Origin: Trematomus loennbergii
Taxonomy: Eukaryota > Chordata > Actinopteri > Perciformes > Nototheniidae
Reading direction: 5' to 3'
NCBI GenBank assembly: GCA_012861695.1
Contig: JAAOOA010000639.1
Coordinates: 1-64,000 of the forward strand
Length of the DNA: 64,000 bases
Numbering within the stretch: the stretch's first letter is position 1; each line of letters starts with the position of its first letter. The notes beneath the pieces are model-generated. The model was not told the DNA's origin. It searched no databases and saw only the letters and a list, made by a program, of their open reading frames with translations. A program made the position numbers and the translations under genes. Shown piece after piece: positions 20,497 through 33,395 of the stretch.

Positions 20497-21436
20497 CTAC
20501 GTTGCAAAAACTTTCTTGGATCGAAAGACATTGGAAAAAAACATTCGTATCTCTTTTGACTGGAGACCATAAACGATAGGGTTAAGGCTGCCGGGAACGA
20601 TATGAAAAAAACAGTACACATTTTTCTGTAGTATGTATACTGAGGGAAACGATGAAGAGTAATAATAGACATCCCACTAAAAATCATGACTAGAAACACA
20701 ACCAGGTGAGTGCTGCAGGTCTTCAAGGCTTTACTGTTCAAAGACTTGCTGTTACTGGTGAGACAGACTACTGTTATCTTAGTATAGGTGATAACCATAG
20801 TGCCAATTGAGCTGTGAACAGGACTACAGTGAAAATAAGGCCATAGACATTATTAATAAACACATTATCACAGGACAGTTTAAAAAGTGCAGCATTGTCA
20901 CAGTAATAGCTTTCAATCATAGTCCTGCATCGATTCAGTCGTATGGTCAGCCCGAGCAGAATCCCGACCAAAACAAAGGCTACTCCCCAGGCAGAAACTG
21001 TCAGCTTAATCACCATCTTGTTTGTCATTATTGTATGATAGCGCAGAGGATAACAGATAGCCACATATCTGTCAAAAGCATAATCATGAGTACTGTGTGA
21101 GCAGTGGTACCAAACATATGTGAGGTAAAAGCTTGGAGCACACATTCATAATAACTGATGATGCGCTCAGAGGGAGGCCTCAACATGTCTATAAGCAGAC
21201 GGGGCACCAAGATAGAGTTTCCAAGTAAATCACTGAATAACAGGTTACACAGAAGGAGATACATGGGCTGGTGAAGGTTTTTGTCCATGCAAACCAGAAC
21301 AGCAATGCTTATATTTGCAAACATTATAAATAAGTAGGATAAAAGATAAAAACAAACACATGGTGCATAGAATCATCTGGACAATCAATCCCTCAAGCTG
21401 TAACATGAAGCTGTTGTAGGTGAAGTTTTCCATCAT
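20497..21436 (-). pseudogene. Odorant receptor B, frameshifted copy of OR C
   Basis: Second tandem copy of the same receptor, starting MMENFTYNSFMLQLEGL at 21436 after the same tttcag acceptor. Single-base losses relative to OR C occur near 21343 and 21375 (TM1), 21079 (agc for agcc, at the MAFDRY motif), 20809 (gag for gaag) and 20605 (A run). The C-terminal half is readable and keeps KALKTCSTHL, with an ending changed to Ala-Thr-stop. All the indels are one base, mostly in repeats of the same base. Either a recent pseudogene or an intact gene with consensus errors. Confidence 0.85.
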
Positions 21437-23767
21437 CCTGAAATAACAAAGAAATGTCAGAGTAATGTCCGAGCAGTTTGGATATCAGAGATTGTGTTTA
21501 TTTAAGTACTAGTGTGTTATTAACCACAACAGAAACATGAGGCTTTGGGATATCCATATTATTAAATATATCATACTTTTTACATTTATATTATTTGTTT
21601 GTTTTTTCCAAATTTGTAATCTATGTTTTCTCTTAGTGAATTCATCATTGAAGTAGCAACAATATAGAAAAAGGTATACAATAGAAAATAAAGTATCGTA
21701 GGGAAACATGTAGATAAGTAAAAACCTTCTTGAGTGGCTCTGCTTCCAATCCTTCCACTTCTCCTCTCGTGTCACCCTGTCCATTGGTGGCAATATCCAA
21801 CAGGTGTGCTCTTTTAAAATGTCGTAAAGACGTGTTTCCATCTGTAGGGGAATCTACCGTCAGGAAGTGTGTGATGCAACGCTAAAACGTTTTAATCCTT
21901 GCCTCTCAACTTTTAATAAGCTACAATGTCACCTCCCACGACAAGAAAGGGAACTGTTTCCCTTTTTGCTGAGTCTGAAATTGATAACCATCCGCTCTAA
22001 AAATGCTGCATGGAATGCCCTTTTGACAAAGAAAATGTACGTGGAAAAAAATGTATATTCCCAAACTGCTAACTGTACTCTGAGGAAACCAGTCACTACA
22101 TGCAAAGTAAGTCAAACTTTGTAACAGTGTTGAAGTTGTTTTGTCCCTTTTTAAAGTAGAAGGGCCTCCATCTCATTTGTTGGGAGTTATCTTTATAAAG
22201 TACAATAGTTGAAAAAGGCAGGAGGATGTGATCTCTTTAATTATTGGATAGAAATTAAAGGGCTTGCATTGTCCTGGAAGTAATGTGTACCAAACTCAAA
22301 AGATAAAGTCTGACATTGTTGTTGATTGATATTTCGTCAGAGGATGTAGCAGACGGGTGTTTTGGTCCTCTTTGTTGGCTTATTCTCCTTATTCTTATCC
22401 AATTCGAAACAACAGACCCACCCGACTTGCCCTTTACTTTTAAACACTTCTTACAATTTCAGTTTTCACGTTGGTCAGGTTTGTGTTCTTTGATGTTCTT
22501 TAATTCTCTACCCTTTAGACTAGCTATATCATTTCTTCTGGCAGCAAGTATTTAATCTTTGACAACTTCTTATTAAAATGGCTTTCGTACTCTACATACT
22601 GATCCATTAACATGAAATTGGACTAGTGATTTTGGCAATAAGATGCCTTGTATTAAAAGACTGATAATGAATTAGGAACCCATTTTCTTTTCTGTAAATA
22701 TGTATACATTAAACCCCAGAAGTTTCTAAATTGCTGAAGGTGACATAGCCAACCAGTGTCCATTATAAAGCACAAAAAAACAAACTGTGTAATGTCTATG
22801 TTAGACTTTGTTAGGAATTCTTAAACCCCGAGACCAGGATAAACTGAAAAGAGTCCAAGGAAGCTTATAAAAGTTAACAGCATTTAATTAAACAAAATAA
22901 TGCGATGATATACAAATGAGATTTTGCGAGTGGAGGCTCTCTCCCCATCAGCTGTTGCCTGGCGCGTGGGGCGAGCGGAAGAGAGCGATTCTTGGCTTGC
23001 TTTTCTTGTTGTCCTTTAAATTAAAACAGTGTATTTAATTTAAATTACGCCATTGATTTTATTTCTTAAAACTTGTACACTCAAAATATTGTATGTGTAT
23101 CCATCTTATGTTTCTGCTCATTCTTTTAACTGGAAATTAACAAAACTTCAAGGACTGCCTCCAATACCAAATATGTAAGGTCACAAACCCAGGCACATCC
23201 TGTCTCAGAAATATGCATTAAAAACCTTTTTAAATGTATTTTTTCCTTTTTTGCTGGAATATTGTTACTCTTTAGTATCAGCCCCAAATAACTAATTTAG
23301 GCCCTCTGCAACTTTTATTGTTAAGTCAAATTGTTCTATTCTAATGTCTATTCTGTGTTGTAATTGTATCGTGGTGTTGTGACACAATATCCTGGGAAAG
23401 GGATCTCAACTCAGTTTTTCCATAGCAGCTGCACGGGCCTAAAGACAGAGCGTATCGTGTGCCCTATATATTGTGAAGCCCCTTAAGGCAGAAGTAGGAT
23501 ATATTCTATATTTAATGTACTAATGCAGAACAAAGGTGGCATGCATTTAATAGCCATGCTTATCGTATTAAAACAGTTTTTCTATAAAATGACTCTTTTG
23601 GTATTAATTGCACATATTTTGCAAGGACTTTGCAACCTTTATTACTGAGCATACAGTTAAAAGTGATCATGCACTGTGTACTTTAAAAGGAAGAAACTCA
23701 GTAGCACATTATATATATGTGTTGAACACGACAAAACAGAACACAAAATACATGGAACTGTTCATTA
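21437..23767. repeat. Upstream flank of OR B and spacer of unit C
   Basis: Same unit as 18170-20496 with very few differences, indicating recent duplication of B and C. The unit start aagaaagggaactg is at about 21944. No independent gene is seen. Confidence 0.82.
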
Positions 23768-24712
23768 CTACTTTGCAAAAACTTTCTTGGATCGAAAGAC
23801 ATTGGAAAAAAACATTCGTATCTCTTTTGACTGGAGACCATAAACGATAGGGTTAAGGCTGCCGGGAACGATATGAAAAAAAACAGTACAAATTTTTCTG
23901 TAGTATGTATACTGAGGGAAACGATGAAGAGTAATAATAGACATCCCACTAAAAATCATGACTAGATACACAACCAGGTGAGTGCTGCAGGTCTTCAAGG
24001 CTTTACTGTTCAAAGACTTGCTGTTACTGGTGAGACAGACTACTGTTATCTTAGTATAGGTGATAACCATAGTGCCAATTGAAGCTGTGAACAGGACTAC
24101 AGTGAAAATAAGGCCATAGATATTATTAATAAACACATTATCACAGGACAGTTTAAAAAGTGCAGCATTGTCACAGTAATAGCTTTCAATCATAGTCCTG
24201 CATCGATTCAGTCGTATGGTCAGCCCGAGCAGAATCCCGACCAAAACAAAGGCTACTCCCCAGGCAGAAACTGTCAGCTTAATCACCATCTTATTTGTCA
24301 TTATTGTATGATAGCGCAGAGGATAACAGATAGCCACATATCTGTCAAAAGCCATAATCATGAGTACTGTGTGAGCAGTGGTACCAAACATATGTGAGGT
24401 AAAAGCTTGGAGCACACATTCATAATAACTGATGATGCGCTCAGAGGGAGGCCTCAACATGTCTATAAGCAGACGGGGCACCAAGATAGAGTTTCCAAGT
24501 AAATCACTGAATAACAGGTTACACAGAAGGAGATACATGGGCTGGTGAAGGTTTTTGTCCATGCAAACCAGAACAGCAATGCCTATATTTGCAAACATTA
24601 TAAATAAGTAGGATAAAAAGATAAAAACAAACACATGGTGCATAGAATCATCTGGGACATTCAATCCCTCAAGCTGTAACATGAAGCTGTTGTAGGTGAA
24701 GTTTTCCATCAT
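23768..24712 (-). CDS. Odorant receptor C, intact (314 aa)
   Basis: Complete class A GPCR of the fish odorant receptor type, the only OR here with an uninterrupted frame. It is a plasma-membrane receptor of olfactory neurons that would couple to an olfactory G protein; the ligand is unknown. It has an N-glycosylation site at Asn4 (NFT) and TM1 from about residue 26. DKNLHQPMY is at 52-60, a conserved Cys at 99, and MAFDRYVAICYPLRY at 120-134. Cys180 and Cys190 lie in extracellular loop 2, KALKTCSTHL at the start of TM6 (237-246), and NPIVYGLQSKEIR at the end of TM7 (287-299). Length is normal for ORs and the coding part is a single exon. The start at 24712 follows a splice acceptor (gttatttcag|g), implying a 5' non-coding exon as is common in OR genes. 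Subfamily not assigned. Confidence 0.94.
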   Translation of the reverse strand: MMENFTYNSFMLQLEGLNVPDDSMHHVFVFIFLSYLFIMFANIGIAVLVCMDKNLHQPMYLLLCNLLFSDLLGNSILVPRLLIDMLRPPSERIISYYECVLQAFTSHMFGTTAHTVLMIMAFDRYVAICYPLRYHTIMTNKMVIKLTVSAWGVAFVLVGILLGLTIRLNRCRTMIESYYCDNAALFKLSCDNVFINNIYGLIFTVVLFTASIGTMVITYTKITVVCLTSNSKSLNSKALKTCSTHLVVYLVMIFSGMSIITLHRFPQYTYYRKICTVFFHIVPGSLNPIVYGLQSKEIRMFFSNVFRSKKVFAK

Positions 24713-25946
24713 CCTGAAATAACAAAGAAATGTCAGAGTAATGTCCGAGCAGTTTGGATATCAGAGATTGTGTTTATTTAAGTACTAGTGTGTTATTAAC
24801 CACAACAGAAACATGAGGCTTTGGGATATCCATATTATTAAATATATCATACTTTTTACATTTATATTATTTGTTTGTTTTTTCCAAATTTGTAATCTAT
24901 GTTTTCTCTTAGTAAATTCATCATTGAAGTAGCAACAATATAGAAATAAGGTATACAATAGAAAATAAAGTATCGTAGGGAAACATGTAGATAAGTAAAA
25001 ACCTTCTTTGAGTGGCTCTGCTTCCAATCCTTCCACTTCTCCTCTCGTGTCACCCTGTCCATTGGTGGCAATATCCAACAGGTGTGCTCTTTTAAAATGT
25101 CGTAAAGACGTGTTTCCATCTGTAGGGGAATCTACCGTCAGGAAGTGTGTGATGCAACGCTAAAACGTTTTAATCCTTGCCTCTCAACTTTTAATAAGCT
25201 ACAATGTCACCTCCCACGACAAGAAAGGGAACTGTTTCCCTTTTTGCTGAGTCTGAAATTGATAACCATCCGCTCTAAAAATGCTGCATGGAATGCCCTT
25301 TTAACAAAGAAAATGTACGTGGAAAAAAATGTATATTCCCAAACTGCTAACTGTACTCTGAGGAAAACCAGTCACTACATGCAAAGTAAGTCAAACTTTG
25401 TAACAGTGTTGAAGTTGTTTTGTCCCTTTTTAAAGTAGAAGGGCCTCCATCTCATTTGTTGGGAGTTATCTTTATAAAGTACAATAGTTGAAAAAGGCAG
25501 GAGGATGTGATCTCTTTAATTGTTGGATAGAAAGTAAGGGCTTGCATTGTCCTGGAAGTAATGTGTACCAAACTCAAAAGATAAAGTCTGACATTGTTGT
25601 TGATTGATATTTTGTCAGAGGATGTAGCAGACGGGTGTTTTGGTCCTCTTTGTTGGCTTATTCTCCTTATTCTTATCCAATTTGAAACAACAGACCCACC
25701 GACTTGCCCTTTTCTTTTAAACTCTTCTTACAATTTCAGTTTTAACGTTGGTCAGGTTTGTGTTCTTTGATGTTCTTTAATTCTCTACCCTTTAGACTAG
25801 CTATATCATTTCTTCTGGCAGCAAGTATTTAATCTTTGACAACTTCTTATTAAAATGGCTTTCGTACGCTACATACTGATCCATTAACATGAAATAGGAC
25901 TAGTGATTTTGGCAATAAGATGCCTTGTATTAAAAGACTGATAATG
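24713..25946. repeat. Upstream flank of OR C and partial next unit
   Basis: Unit sequence continues to about 25946 (aaagactgataatg) and then stops matching the others, marking the right edge of the 3.27-kb tandem block. There is no gene in it. Confidence 0.8.
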
Positions 25947-26863
25947 GCAAAGCACTGGTGAAAGTTACAATGATGAAAAGGACTGTTAAATCAGCTTTTA
26001 AAAAGTCTAAAGGTGAACCCATATATATATAAAATAAAAAGTAAAAAAAGTGATAAAACAAAGACAGGGCCAGTTTATTAGTACATATCAGCTACAAGTC
26101 CATTTGTGGTTAACATGGAAACATCAAGACATAAAGCAATGAGCAGAATAATCCCATTGTAAAAGGACAGTTAAATATAATCAAAACTGTTAAGGGATAT
26201 ACATAGAAAATAAATCTCAACCGACCAAGACTCAGAGAAGCAACTCAACTTTCACATTTTATTTTTTAAGTGGTCCAACTTGAATGTTAGCCCACCTTAA
26301 ATGACCCTGAGCAGGAGTTTTTTGTGACTTCGAAGGTTTCCCCACTTTGAATTTCACTTTAATCAACAGATTGCAAGCAGGAAACAGGGACTTGTGTGAG
26401 TCTTGAAGAGGTTTAGCATCTAATCACCAACAGATAAACTATAACTACACTGCTCTGCGCTATGTTCAAAGCTATAATGCTACTTCTACTTCATATTCAC
26501 TGAGAAATCAATTTGGTACTATAGTATAGAGACAATAAGGTTGTTAATCATCAACATATTCTAGCTTAATAGTGATGGCACAATTGTAGAAAACACACAT
26601 CAGAACTAGGCAAGTGGTTATGATCATCTCTACATTTAACCACATCAAATATGTATTATCTGGGATTATAAAAAATGAAGATGCATATCATTATGACAAT
26701 ATATAAAATAAATGCCTTAAAATGATATTTTATACCTTTCTTTTATCAAGCTGTAAGAGGGACTGTCATGAGTTGCAAACAAAAGATCATGAATAGGGGC
26801 AGCCTTTTCACGTTAAATATATTTTGTGTTAATACGTTTATAAATAAACATTGGAAATTGTCT
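25947..26863. other. Unique AT-rich intergenic sequence
   Basis: No gene, RNA or repeat is recognised. It forms the 3' side of OR D. Small A/T-rich runs occur at 26020-26060. Confidence 0.5.
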
Positions 26864-27804
26864 TTAGAAGGATGGCATAATTTTCTTGGGCTGTAACCAC
26901 TTAGTCAAGAATCTCCGTACCTCTTTTGACTGCACACCATAAATGATGGGGTTGAGGCTGCCGGGGACAATATGAAATAAATGCTACAGAGTTTTCTGTG
27001 GTCAGAGTACTGAGGGAAGCGATGCAGAGCAATAATAGACATTCCACTAAAAATCATGATCATATACACAACCAGGTGAGTGCTGCAGGTCTTCAAGGCT
27101 TTACTGTTCAAAGACTTGTTATTACTGGTGAGACAGACTACTGTTATCTTAGTATAGGTGATAATTGTGCTCCCAATTGAAGCTGTGAACAGGACTACAG
27201 TGAAAGTGAGGCCATAGACATTATTAATAAACACATTATCACAGGATAATTTAAACAGACCGGCATTGTCACAGTAAGGGCTTTCAATCATAGTCCTGCA
27301 TCGTTCAGTCGTATGGTCAGACCGAGAAGAATCCCGACCAAAACCAAGGCAACTCCCCAGGCAGAAACTGTCAGCTTAATCACCATCTTGTTTGTCATTA
27401 TAGCAGCATAGCGCAGGGGATTACAAATAGCTACATATCTATCAAAAGCCATAATCATGAGCACTGTCATACTAGCGGTACCAAACATATGTGAGGTAAA
27501 CGCTTGGATCACACATTCATAATAACTGATAAGACGTTCAGAGGGAGGCCTCAACATGTCCATAAGCAAACGGGCATCAAGATAGAGTTTCCAAGAATAT
27601 CATTAAAGGGCAGGTTACAAAAAAGTAGATACATGGGCTGGTGAAGGTTTTTGTCAATAAAAACCAGAACAACAATTCCCACATTTGCAACAATTATAAA
27701 AATTAGCAGAAAAGAAAAAACAGATAGACAGAGAACACAGACTCTTCCGAGACATTGAAACCCTCCAGCTGGAGTTCAAGGCTGTTATATGTGTAGTTGT
27801 CCAT
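26864..27804 (-). pseudogene. Odorant receptor D, diverged paralogue with frameshifts
   Basis: Same receptor subfamily as A-C but clearly diverged (MAFDRYVAICNPLRY, KALKTCSTHLVVYM, a C-terminus ending near MPSF). The start Met (MDNYTYNS) is at 27804 directly after a ctttcag acceptor. The frame is broken by single-base losses near 27571 (cgggc for cggggc), 27303 (cgttcag for cgattcag, after RLN) and 26978 (A run in the TM7 region). Coding content spans all seven helices, so it was complete before these changes. It lies outside the 3.27-kb tandem block and is an older duplicate. Confidence 0.83.
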
Positions 27805-28216
27805 CAACCTGAAAGAGCAAACAAAACAATCAGGGATCATATTTTAAGAGAGGGTACAGATAGTATAAGTGAATGCAACATAAACTTCGCTTAAATTAAC
27901 AGATATTCTGGTTTATTATATTTTGTTGCACTAAAGAACATTTAAGGAAGTATGTGTCTACGTATGTGCTTTCTTTTCTCCTTGTTTCTTTAGCTGCTGA
28001 AAAAAGAAAGGTGTCAGAAGTTGTGAAATGTGTTAAACAGTTGTTAGATCCATACCTTTTTGTCTCAAGTTCTTCTGTTTTTTCTTGAATCTCCTACCCT
28101 GCTATTACAACCCAACGACACTGAAACGTTTTCGCTGTTGCACTCTTTTGTACATGTAGATTTGAACTTTAGGGAATTCTCCTATAATTCGTATGTAGCA
28201 GAGGCTGTCAACAGAA
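27805..28216. other. Upstream flank of OR D
   Basis: No gene recognised. It would hold the promoter and 5' exon of OR D. It ends at the DIRS element boundary. Confidence 0.45.
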
Positions 28217-28490
28217 CGATAGTTACGTCTGTAACTACGGTTCTATGAGTCCCGGATGACCGCCAGAGGCGGTGCTTTTAGCACTGGATATGTCCATCGT
28301 GCGCATGCACAGTACGAGTACCAATATCAACAAAGTCACCTGTGACCCACGTGACACCGGCTATATCAGCCCATGTCATCAGAGGATCTGTTCCCAGAAT
28401 CTTCTCGCGAGCACACAAGAATTCTGAGTGACAGGAAACTCTGGCGGTCATCCGGGACTCATAGAACCGTAGTTACAGACGTAACTATCG
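28217..28490. repeat. Perfect 52-bp inverted pair at the DIRS left end
   Basis: Bases 28217-28268 (cgatagttacgtctgtaact ...) and 28439-28490 (... agttacagacgtaactatcg) are exact reverse complements with 170 bp between them. The inner 170 bp carries an inverted copy of the element's right terminal region. Confidence 0.93.
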
Positions 28491-28580
28491 TTTTATTTCG
28501 TCCCTACTGACCGCCAGAGGCGGTGCTTTTAGCACTGGATGACTTATACCAACCATGTCATGAAGAAACCAAATACTCAC

Positions 28581-30090
28581 CTAGCTGGAAGCAGCGGAGC
28601 TTGGCAACAGGACCACGCCCAAAGGATGGGGAGTGGCGACATTGACCCGGTAGAACCTGGAGAATGTGCCGGAAGACGCCCAAGACGCCGCGGCGCAGAT
28701 GGTCTCCAGGGGCACTCCTCTCAGGGCGGCCCAAGACGTTGAGACGCTCCTTGTAGAGTGGCATCTCACCCCTGATGGCAGGGGGCGGCCACTGGCCCCA
28801 TAGGCATGTGCGATTGTATCGACAACCCAGTGGGACAGCCGCTGCTTGGAGAGAGCACAACCCTTCCTAATGCCGCCATGGCAAACGAAGAGCTGCTCTG
28901 ACTGCCGTACACAGGCCGTAGCATCGACATACGCTCTCAGGGCACGCACAGGGCACAGCAACTCGGCGTGCGGCTCTCCTGTGGGACGTTAAAAGCGTGC
29001 CAGCTGGATGGGCCGATTGGAGTGGGCAAGTGGAAGCACCTTGGGCAGGAAACGCCACATTCGGCCAGAGGGCAACACCCGAGCCATCGGAGTTCCACCT
29101 CAGGCATGTATCGCTCACGGAGAGGGCATGCAACTCCCCAACTCGCTTCCCTGAGGTTTGGCAAGCAGAAATGCTGCCTTCAAGGACAGCCACTTAAGCC
29201 CTACATGGGCCAGGGGCTCGAAGGGAGGAGATGATAGGGCATCTAGCACTAGGGGCAGGTCCCAAGCCGGAGCCCTCGGGGTACTAGGGGGACGATGCCG
29301 TAAGGCCCCCCTCAGGAAGAGGGACACCGACCTGTGGCGCCCCACCGTGGCGCCGTCGACCTCGACATGTTGGGCATAGATAGCAGCCGTATATACCTTC
29401 AAAGTGGAGTGAGACGTCCACTATCCAGAAGGGACTGCAGGAACTCCAGAATGGTGGCCACAGAGCAATGCCCCGGATTCTCAGCCTTACCCAAACACCA
29501 GTGGGAGAAGAGCTTCCATTTGCACTCGTACTGTGCTCGAGTGGATGGTGCTCTGGCATTCAGGATAGTTTCCCTGACCGATGCCGAAAAAGCGCTCAAC
29601 AGTGGGTTGGGCCCCGCAGAGGCCAAGCCCAGAGCTAGAGGCGGTGAGGGTCGGGATGCCAGATCTGACCCCTGAGCTGTGACAGAAGGTCCTTCCTGTT
29701 GGGGAGGCGCCATGGTGGGCCGCAGCAGAGACTGCGTTGCAGCGGGAACCAAACTCTCCCCAGCCAGCGGGGGGCGACCAGAAGGAGCCTGTGCCCCTGA
29801 GTAAGGACCCTCTGAAGCGTCTGTAATAACAGCGGCTGCGGCGGGAAGGCGTACAGGAGACTGTCTGGCCAGTCGTGTGCCAGAGCATCCTGCCCCATTG
29901 GGCTGGTCACCTCTGCCCAGGAGAACCAGAGGGGGCAGTGCCTCGACTCCTCCGAGGCAAAGAGGTCCACCTCGGCCCTGCCGAAAAGGCTCCAGATTGT
30001 CTCCACCACTTCTGGGTGAAGCCTCCACTCCCCTGGTGGAGGTTTGTGCTGAGAGAGGAAATCTGCCACCTGATTTTGGTCCCCTGGTAG
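28581..30090 (-). pseudogene. DIRS tyrosine recombinase region (frameshifted)
   Basis: The N-terminal part is readable around 29399-29700 (SAFSASVRETILNARAPSTR, then a WCLGK...FLQSLLDSG segment typical of YR core-binding domains). The catalytic part is at 28581-28961. That frame shows CHSTRS (an HxxR-like match near 28757) and SRFYRVNV with the candidate nucleophile Tyr near 28650. The frame shifts near 29400 and near 28950. In DIRS elements this enzyme integrates a circular DNA copy in place of an integrase. The stop at 28581 lies just inside the left inverted repeat. Confidence 0.78.
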
Positions 30091-31440
30091 AAAGACTGCC
30101 CGCAGGCTGGCCAAGCGGGAAGACGCCCAAGACAAGAGGCTCTGTGAAACCCGGAGCAGCTGTGCGGACCTGGTGCCCCCCTGGTGGTTGATCTGGGAAA
30201 CCGCGGACATGTTGTCCGAACGAACAAGCACATGCCTGTCCGTCAGTTGGGGTAAAAAGTGCCTGAGCGCAAGCAGCACAGCGCGAAGCTCTAGCACGTT
30301 GATGTGATATGCACCTTCCTGGGCGGACCACAGACCCTGAACAGTCCTGCCCTGCCACACAGCACCCCACCTGAGAGACATGCATCTACAGTGACAGTCT
30401 CCCGGCGGGATGGGATGGCGCCCATGGGCGCTCCCATCAGAAGATAGGCCCTGTTTCTCCAGCGTGACAGAGAGTGAAGGCACTGGCGCGACACCCTGAC
30501 CCTCCTGTGCCTGTGCCACTTGGCGTCCAAGTGAAGGCTGTTCAGCCATATCTGCATAGGGCGCAGCGACAGCAGACCTAAGGGCACAACGGCTGAGGCA
30601 GCCGTCAGTCTGCCCAAGAGCCGGAGGAACTGAATGTAAGGCACATTCTTGCCCAGTCTGAAGAGGGGGAGAAGGTGGGAAATGTCGTCGACACGACGAG
30701 GTGTTAGGCAAGCCCTCATGGCGAGCGAGTCTAGGACCAACCCAGGTAAGTGACCCGTTGGGAGGGGACCAGGCAGCTCTTCCCGGTGTTTACTGTCAGG
30801 CCCAACCGGGCTACGTGACATAAGAGGCGCGCCGTATCCTGGGCCACTTGGGACCAGGACGGCGCACAAACCAGCCAGTCGTCTAGGTACGGCAGGACCT
30901 TCATGCCCTGTGCCTGCAGGGGTGCGAGAGCTGCCGCCACGACCCTGGTAAACACCCTTGGAGAGAGGGAGAGACCGAAGGGAAGCACCCGGAACTGATA
31001 ATGCTGGTCCTGAAAGGCAAACCTCAGGAAGGAACTTCCGGTGGTGGGCCGCAATCGGCACGTGGAAGTAGGCGTCCCTTAAGTCCACGGTTGTGAACCA
31101 CTCCCCCTGTGTGACAACACGGAGGGTGTCTGCTGTGGTCAGCATGTGGAAGGGCAGCACCCTCAGGAATCTGTTGATTCCTCTGAGGTCCAGTACTGGA
31201 CGAAATCCGCCGACTTTCTTGCTCACCAGAAAGTACGCCGAGTAGAACCCCCCGGACTGAAGCAGGGGGTCCACTGGCTCGATTGCGCCCTTGGCCAAGA
31301 GGACGGACAGCTCTTGGGCCAGAGCTAAGGCCTTCGCCGGGTCGCTGACAACTGTCATCTTGACCCGGCCGAAGGCTAGGGGCCGGCGTCGAAACTGCAA
31401 TTCGTATCCCTGGGTTAGGGTGGAAACCACCCAAGGGTCG
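30091..31440 (-). pseudogene. DIRS reverse transcriptase and RNase H (frameshifted)
   Basis: The RT fingers and palm begin near 31240 (FRPVLDLRGINRFL, TTVDLRDAYFHVP). After a frameshift near 31050 they continue with QFRVLPFGLSLSPRVFT and YLDDWLV (the catalytic YxDD, near 30880). RNase H follows: TVDAC near 30395, NVLELRAVLLAL near 30290 and RSDNMSAV near 30210 supply the acidic residues. A conserved post-RNase H stretch (LLYAFPPQPLL ... DLLSQ) lies in 29700-29860. The domains match DIRS-type polymerases rather than LTR or LINE types. Confidence 0.86.
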
Positions 31441-32983
31441 GTAGTACAGGCAGCCCAGTAGCTGAGCTGCTGCTGGGAAAAGCAGCCGACGACCGGCCCA
31501 GGGACTTCAGGGCCTAGCCCCCCGACCCCTTGGGGGGCGGCGGTAAGGCTGTGGGGCCCGGGGCTGCCTAGAGGGCTGGCGACCGGGGGCACGAAAGTCA
31601 TTAGGAGGCGGTTGAGTAGACCGCTGGGACCTCCGCAGACCACCACTGAAGCCAGTGGCAGAGTGCGGCTGCTAGAGGGGCCCCTGGGCCTGCTGGGAGT
31701 AGGCACAGGCCTACGTAGACCCGAGAGCTGCTGCCTGGTCTGTCTAGCTTGGGCAGCACGCTCTAGTGCCGCCAGGGCAGCTGCTCCAAACAGCTCCCCT
31801 GGTTCGACCGGCACGCCGCGGAGGACACTCCTACATGTCTCCGTTAGTGGTGACTGAGCCAGCCAAACCTGGCGTCGAGTCTGCACCAGTAGGGACATAA
31901 CTCGTCCCAATTCCCTAGTCATTAGGGCAAAGGCCTGCAGTGAAGCGTCACTGAGGCCCAGCAAAGAAGGCTCAGCCGGAGCCTGCTGCAGAGAGGCGGA
32001 GGCGGCCAGCATTAGATGGGAGAGAGAGTTCCCGATACGACCCATGCGTGCCGCTGCGTCGTAGGCCTTACAGAGCAGTTCGTCAGTGACCCTGCACTGA
32101 GGCAGAGGGCACCTGGCATCAGGCCTTAGGGCCTCATCAGGAGCCAGAATCAGGGAGGCGATGGCAGGCTCGATGGGTGGCATGCGACCCAGCCCCACCC
32201 TCGCCGGATCCTGCATGGCAGCCAGGGTCCGGCTATCAGAGCTGAAGCGGGAGAGGGCCTTGGTGTCTCTCCAGCATGCATGGAGCTCCCTCAGGTACTC
32301 CTCCGAAGGAGGAACAGTGAGGGGGACAGGGGTAGGGCTACGCCTGAAGAAGGCGCTAGCCTGAGCCGCGTCGGCCTGCGGAACAGGAAGCTGCAAGTGT
32401 GCCAGGGCCGCACGAATAATGGCCGCCATGGAGGCGTCCTCCACGCCCTGCAGAGAGCCCTGAGCAGAGGAGTGGGAAGCCTCCCCGGAAGTGAGCGGGG
32501 CCTCGTCCTCCACCTCTTCGTTGAAGAGGTTAGCCGAGGCCGCTAGTGACATGGCATCCTCATGCAGAGGTGCGGCAACCGAAGGAGGGGCAGGCGGCAA
32601 GCCAGCAGCCCCTATACCGGCCCCTGGTTGAAGGGCTAAGAGGAGCGACTTCATCATGTCCATGTCGGCGGCTAACCGATCCACCTTAGAGGACAGCCTG
32701 TTAGGGGGCGAACCCGTAGCCATCGCTCCCTCGGGTCGCCGGGAACGGCCAAACTGACCTAGGGGAAGATGCGACAAGGAGAGGTGTCCGTTGGCTTCTG
32801 CCAGACGCTCCACCTCTGCGACTCTGGCCGCTCTAAGCGCCCAAGGCATGCAGTACAGTTCATGCAGGCGTCCTGCGTGAGACCCTCCCTCAAATGCTCG
32901 AGACCAAGGCAAGAGGGGCAGCGGTCGTGGCCATCCTCGGGCTCGAGAGAAGCCATACAGGCGCTACATGGATGAGCCATCAT
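31441..32983 (-). pseudogene. DIRS gag-like protein
   Basis: It starts at 32983 with MMAHPCSACMASLE followed by a Cys/His cluster (CPSCLGLEH, then ACMNCTACL) like the zinc-binding start of DIRS ORF1. A frameshift around 32830 moves the rest into the frame that runs to about 30291 (AEVERLAEANGH onward). It has no enzymatic motif. The Ala/Leu-rich middle (about 31700-32600) is typical of structural gag-like proteins. It continues without a stop into the RT region. Confidence 0.72.
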
Positions 32984-33125
32984 GTAGGTAGCCGGATGCA
33001 GCGTAACCGGGAGCGGGGTGCGAGAACACAGCCTTCACCAGTTACCTGCTGAACGGAAGGAGTAGAGCCCTGCTCCTACTCGCCGAACACGAGAGGGGTG
33101 TAATGGGGTACACCCGCGTTACTTA

Positions 33126-33395
33126 GCAGAGGGAGCGGGGAGCGAGAGCACTGCCTTCACCTAGCTAAGTAAATGAAAGTGCAAAGCTACTAGCAGAGGG
33201 AGCGGGGAGCGAGAGCACTGCCTTCACCTAGCTGAGTAAACGAAGCACGGAGCTACCAGCAGAGGGAGCGGGGAGCGAGAGCACTGCCTTCACCTAGCTG
33301 AGTAAACGAAAGCGCGAAGCTACTAGCAGAGGGAGCGGGGAGCGAGAGCACTGCCTTCACCTAGCTAAGTAAACGAAGCACAGAGCTACCAAATA
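33126..33395. repeat. Tandem repeat in the DIRS 5' region, about 67-bp unit, 4 copies
   Basis: gcagagggagcggggagcga starts at 33126, 33193, 33259 and 33326, each followed by gcactgccttcacctagct. Degenerate copies lie at about 33006 and 33460. The remaining 33396-34071 is untranslated element sequence with no recognised feature. Confidence 0.9.

Noticed and set aside
15820..22555. 79-codon frame repeated in the OR spacers
   Set aside because: It is present only because the spacer is duplicated; it is broken in other unit copies and has no recognisable feature.
28539..32975. Plus-strand frames within the DIRS element
   Set aside because: They are antisense to the recognised gag, reverse transcriptase, RNase H and recombinase regions and contain no domain.
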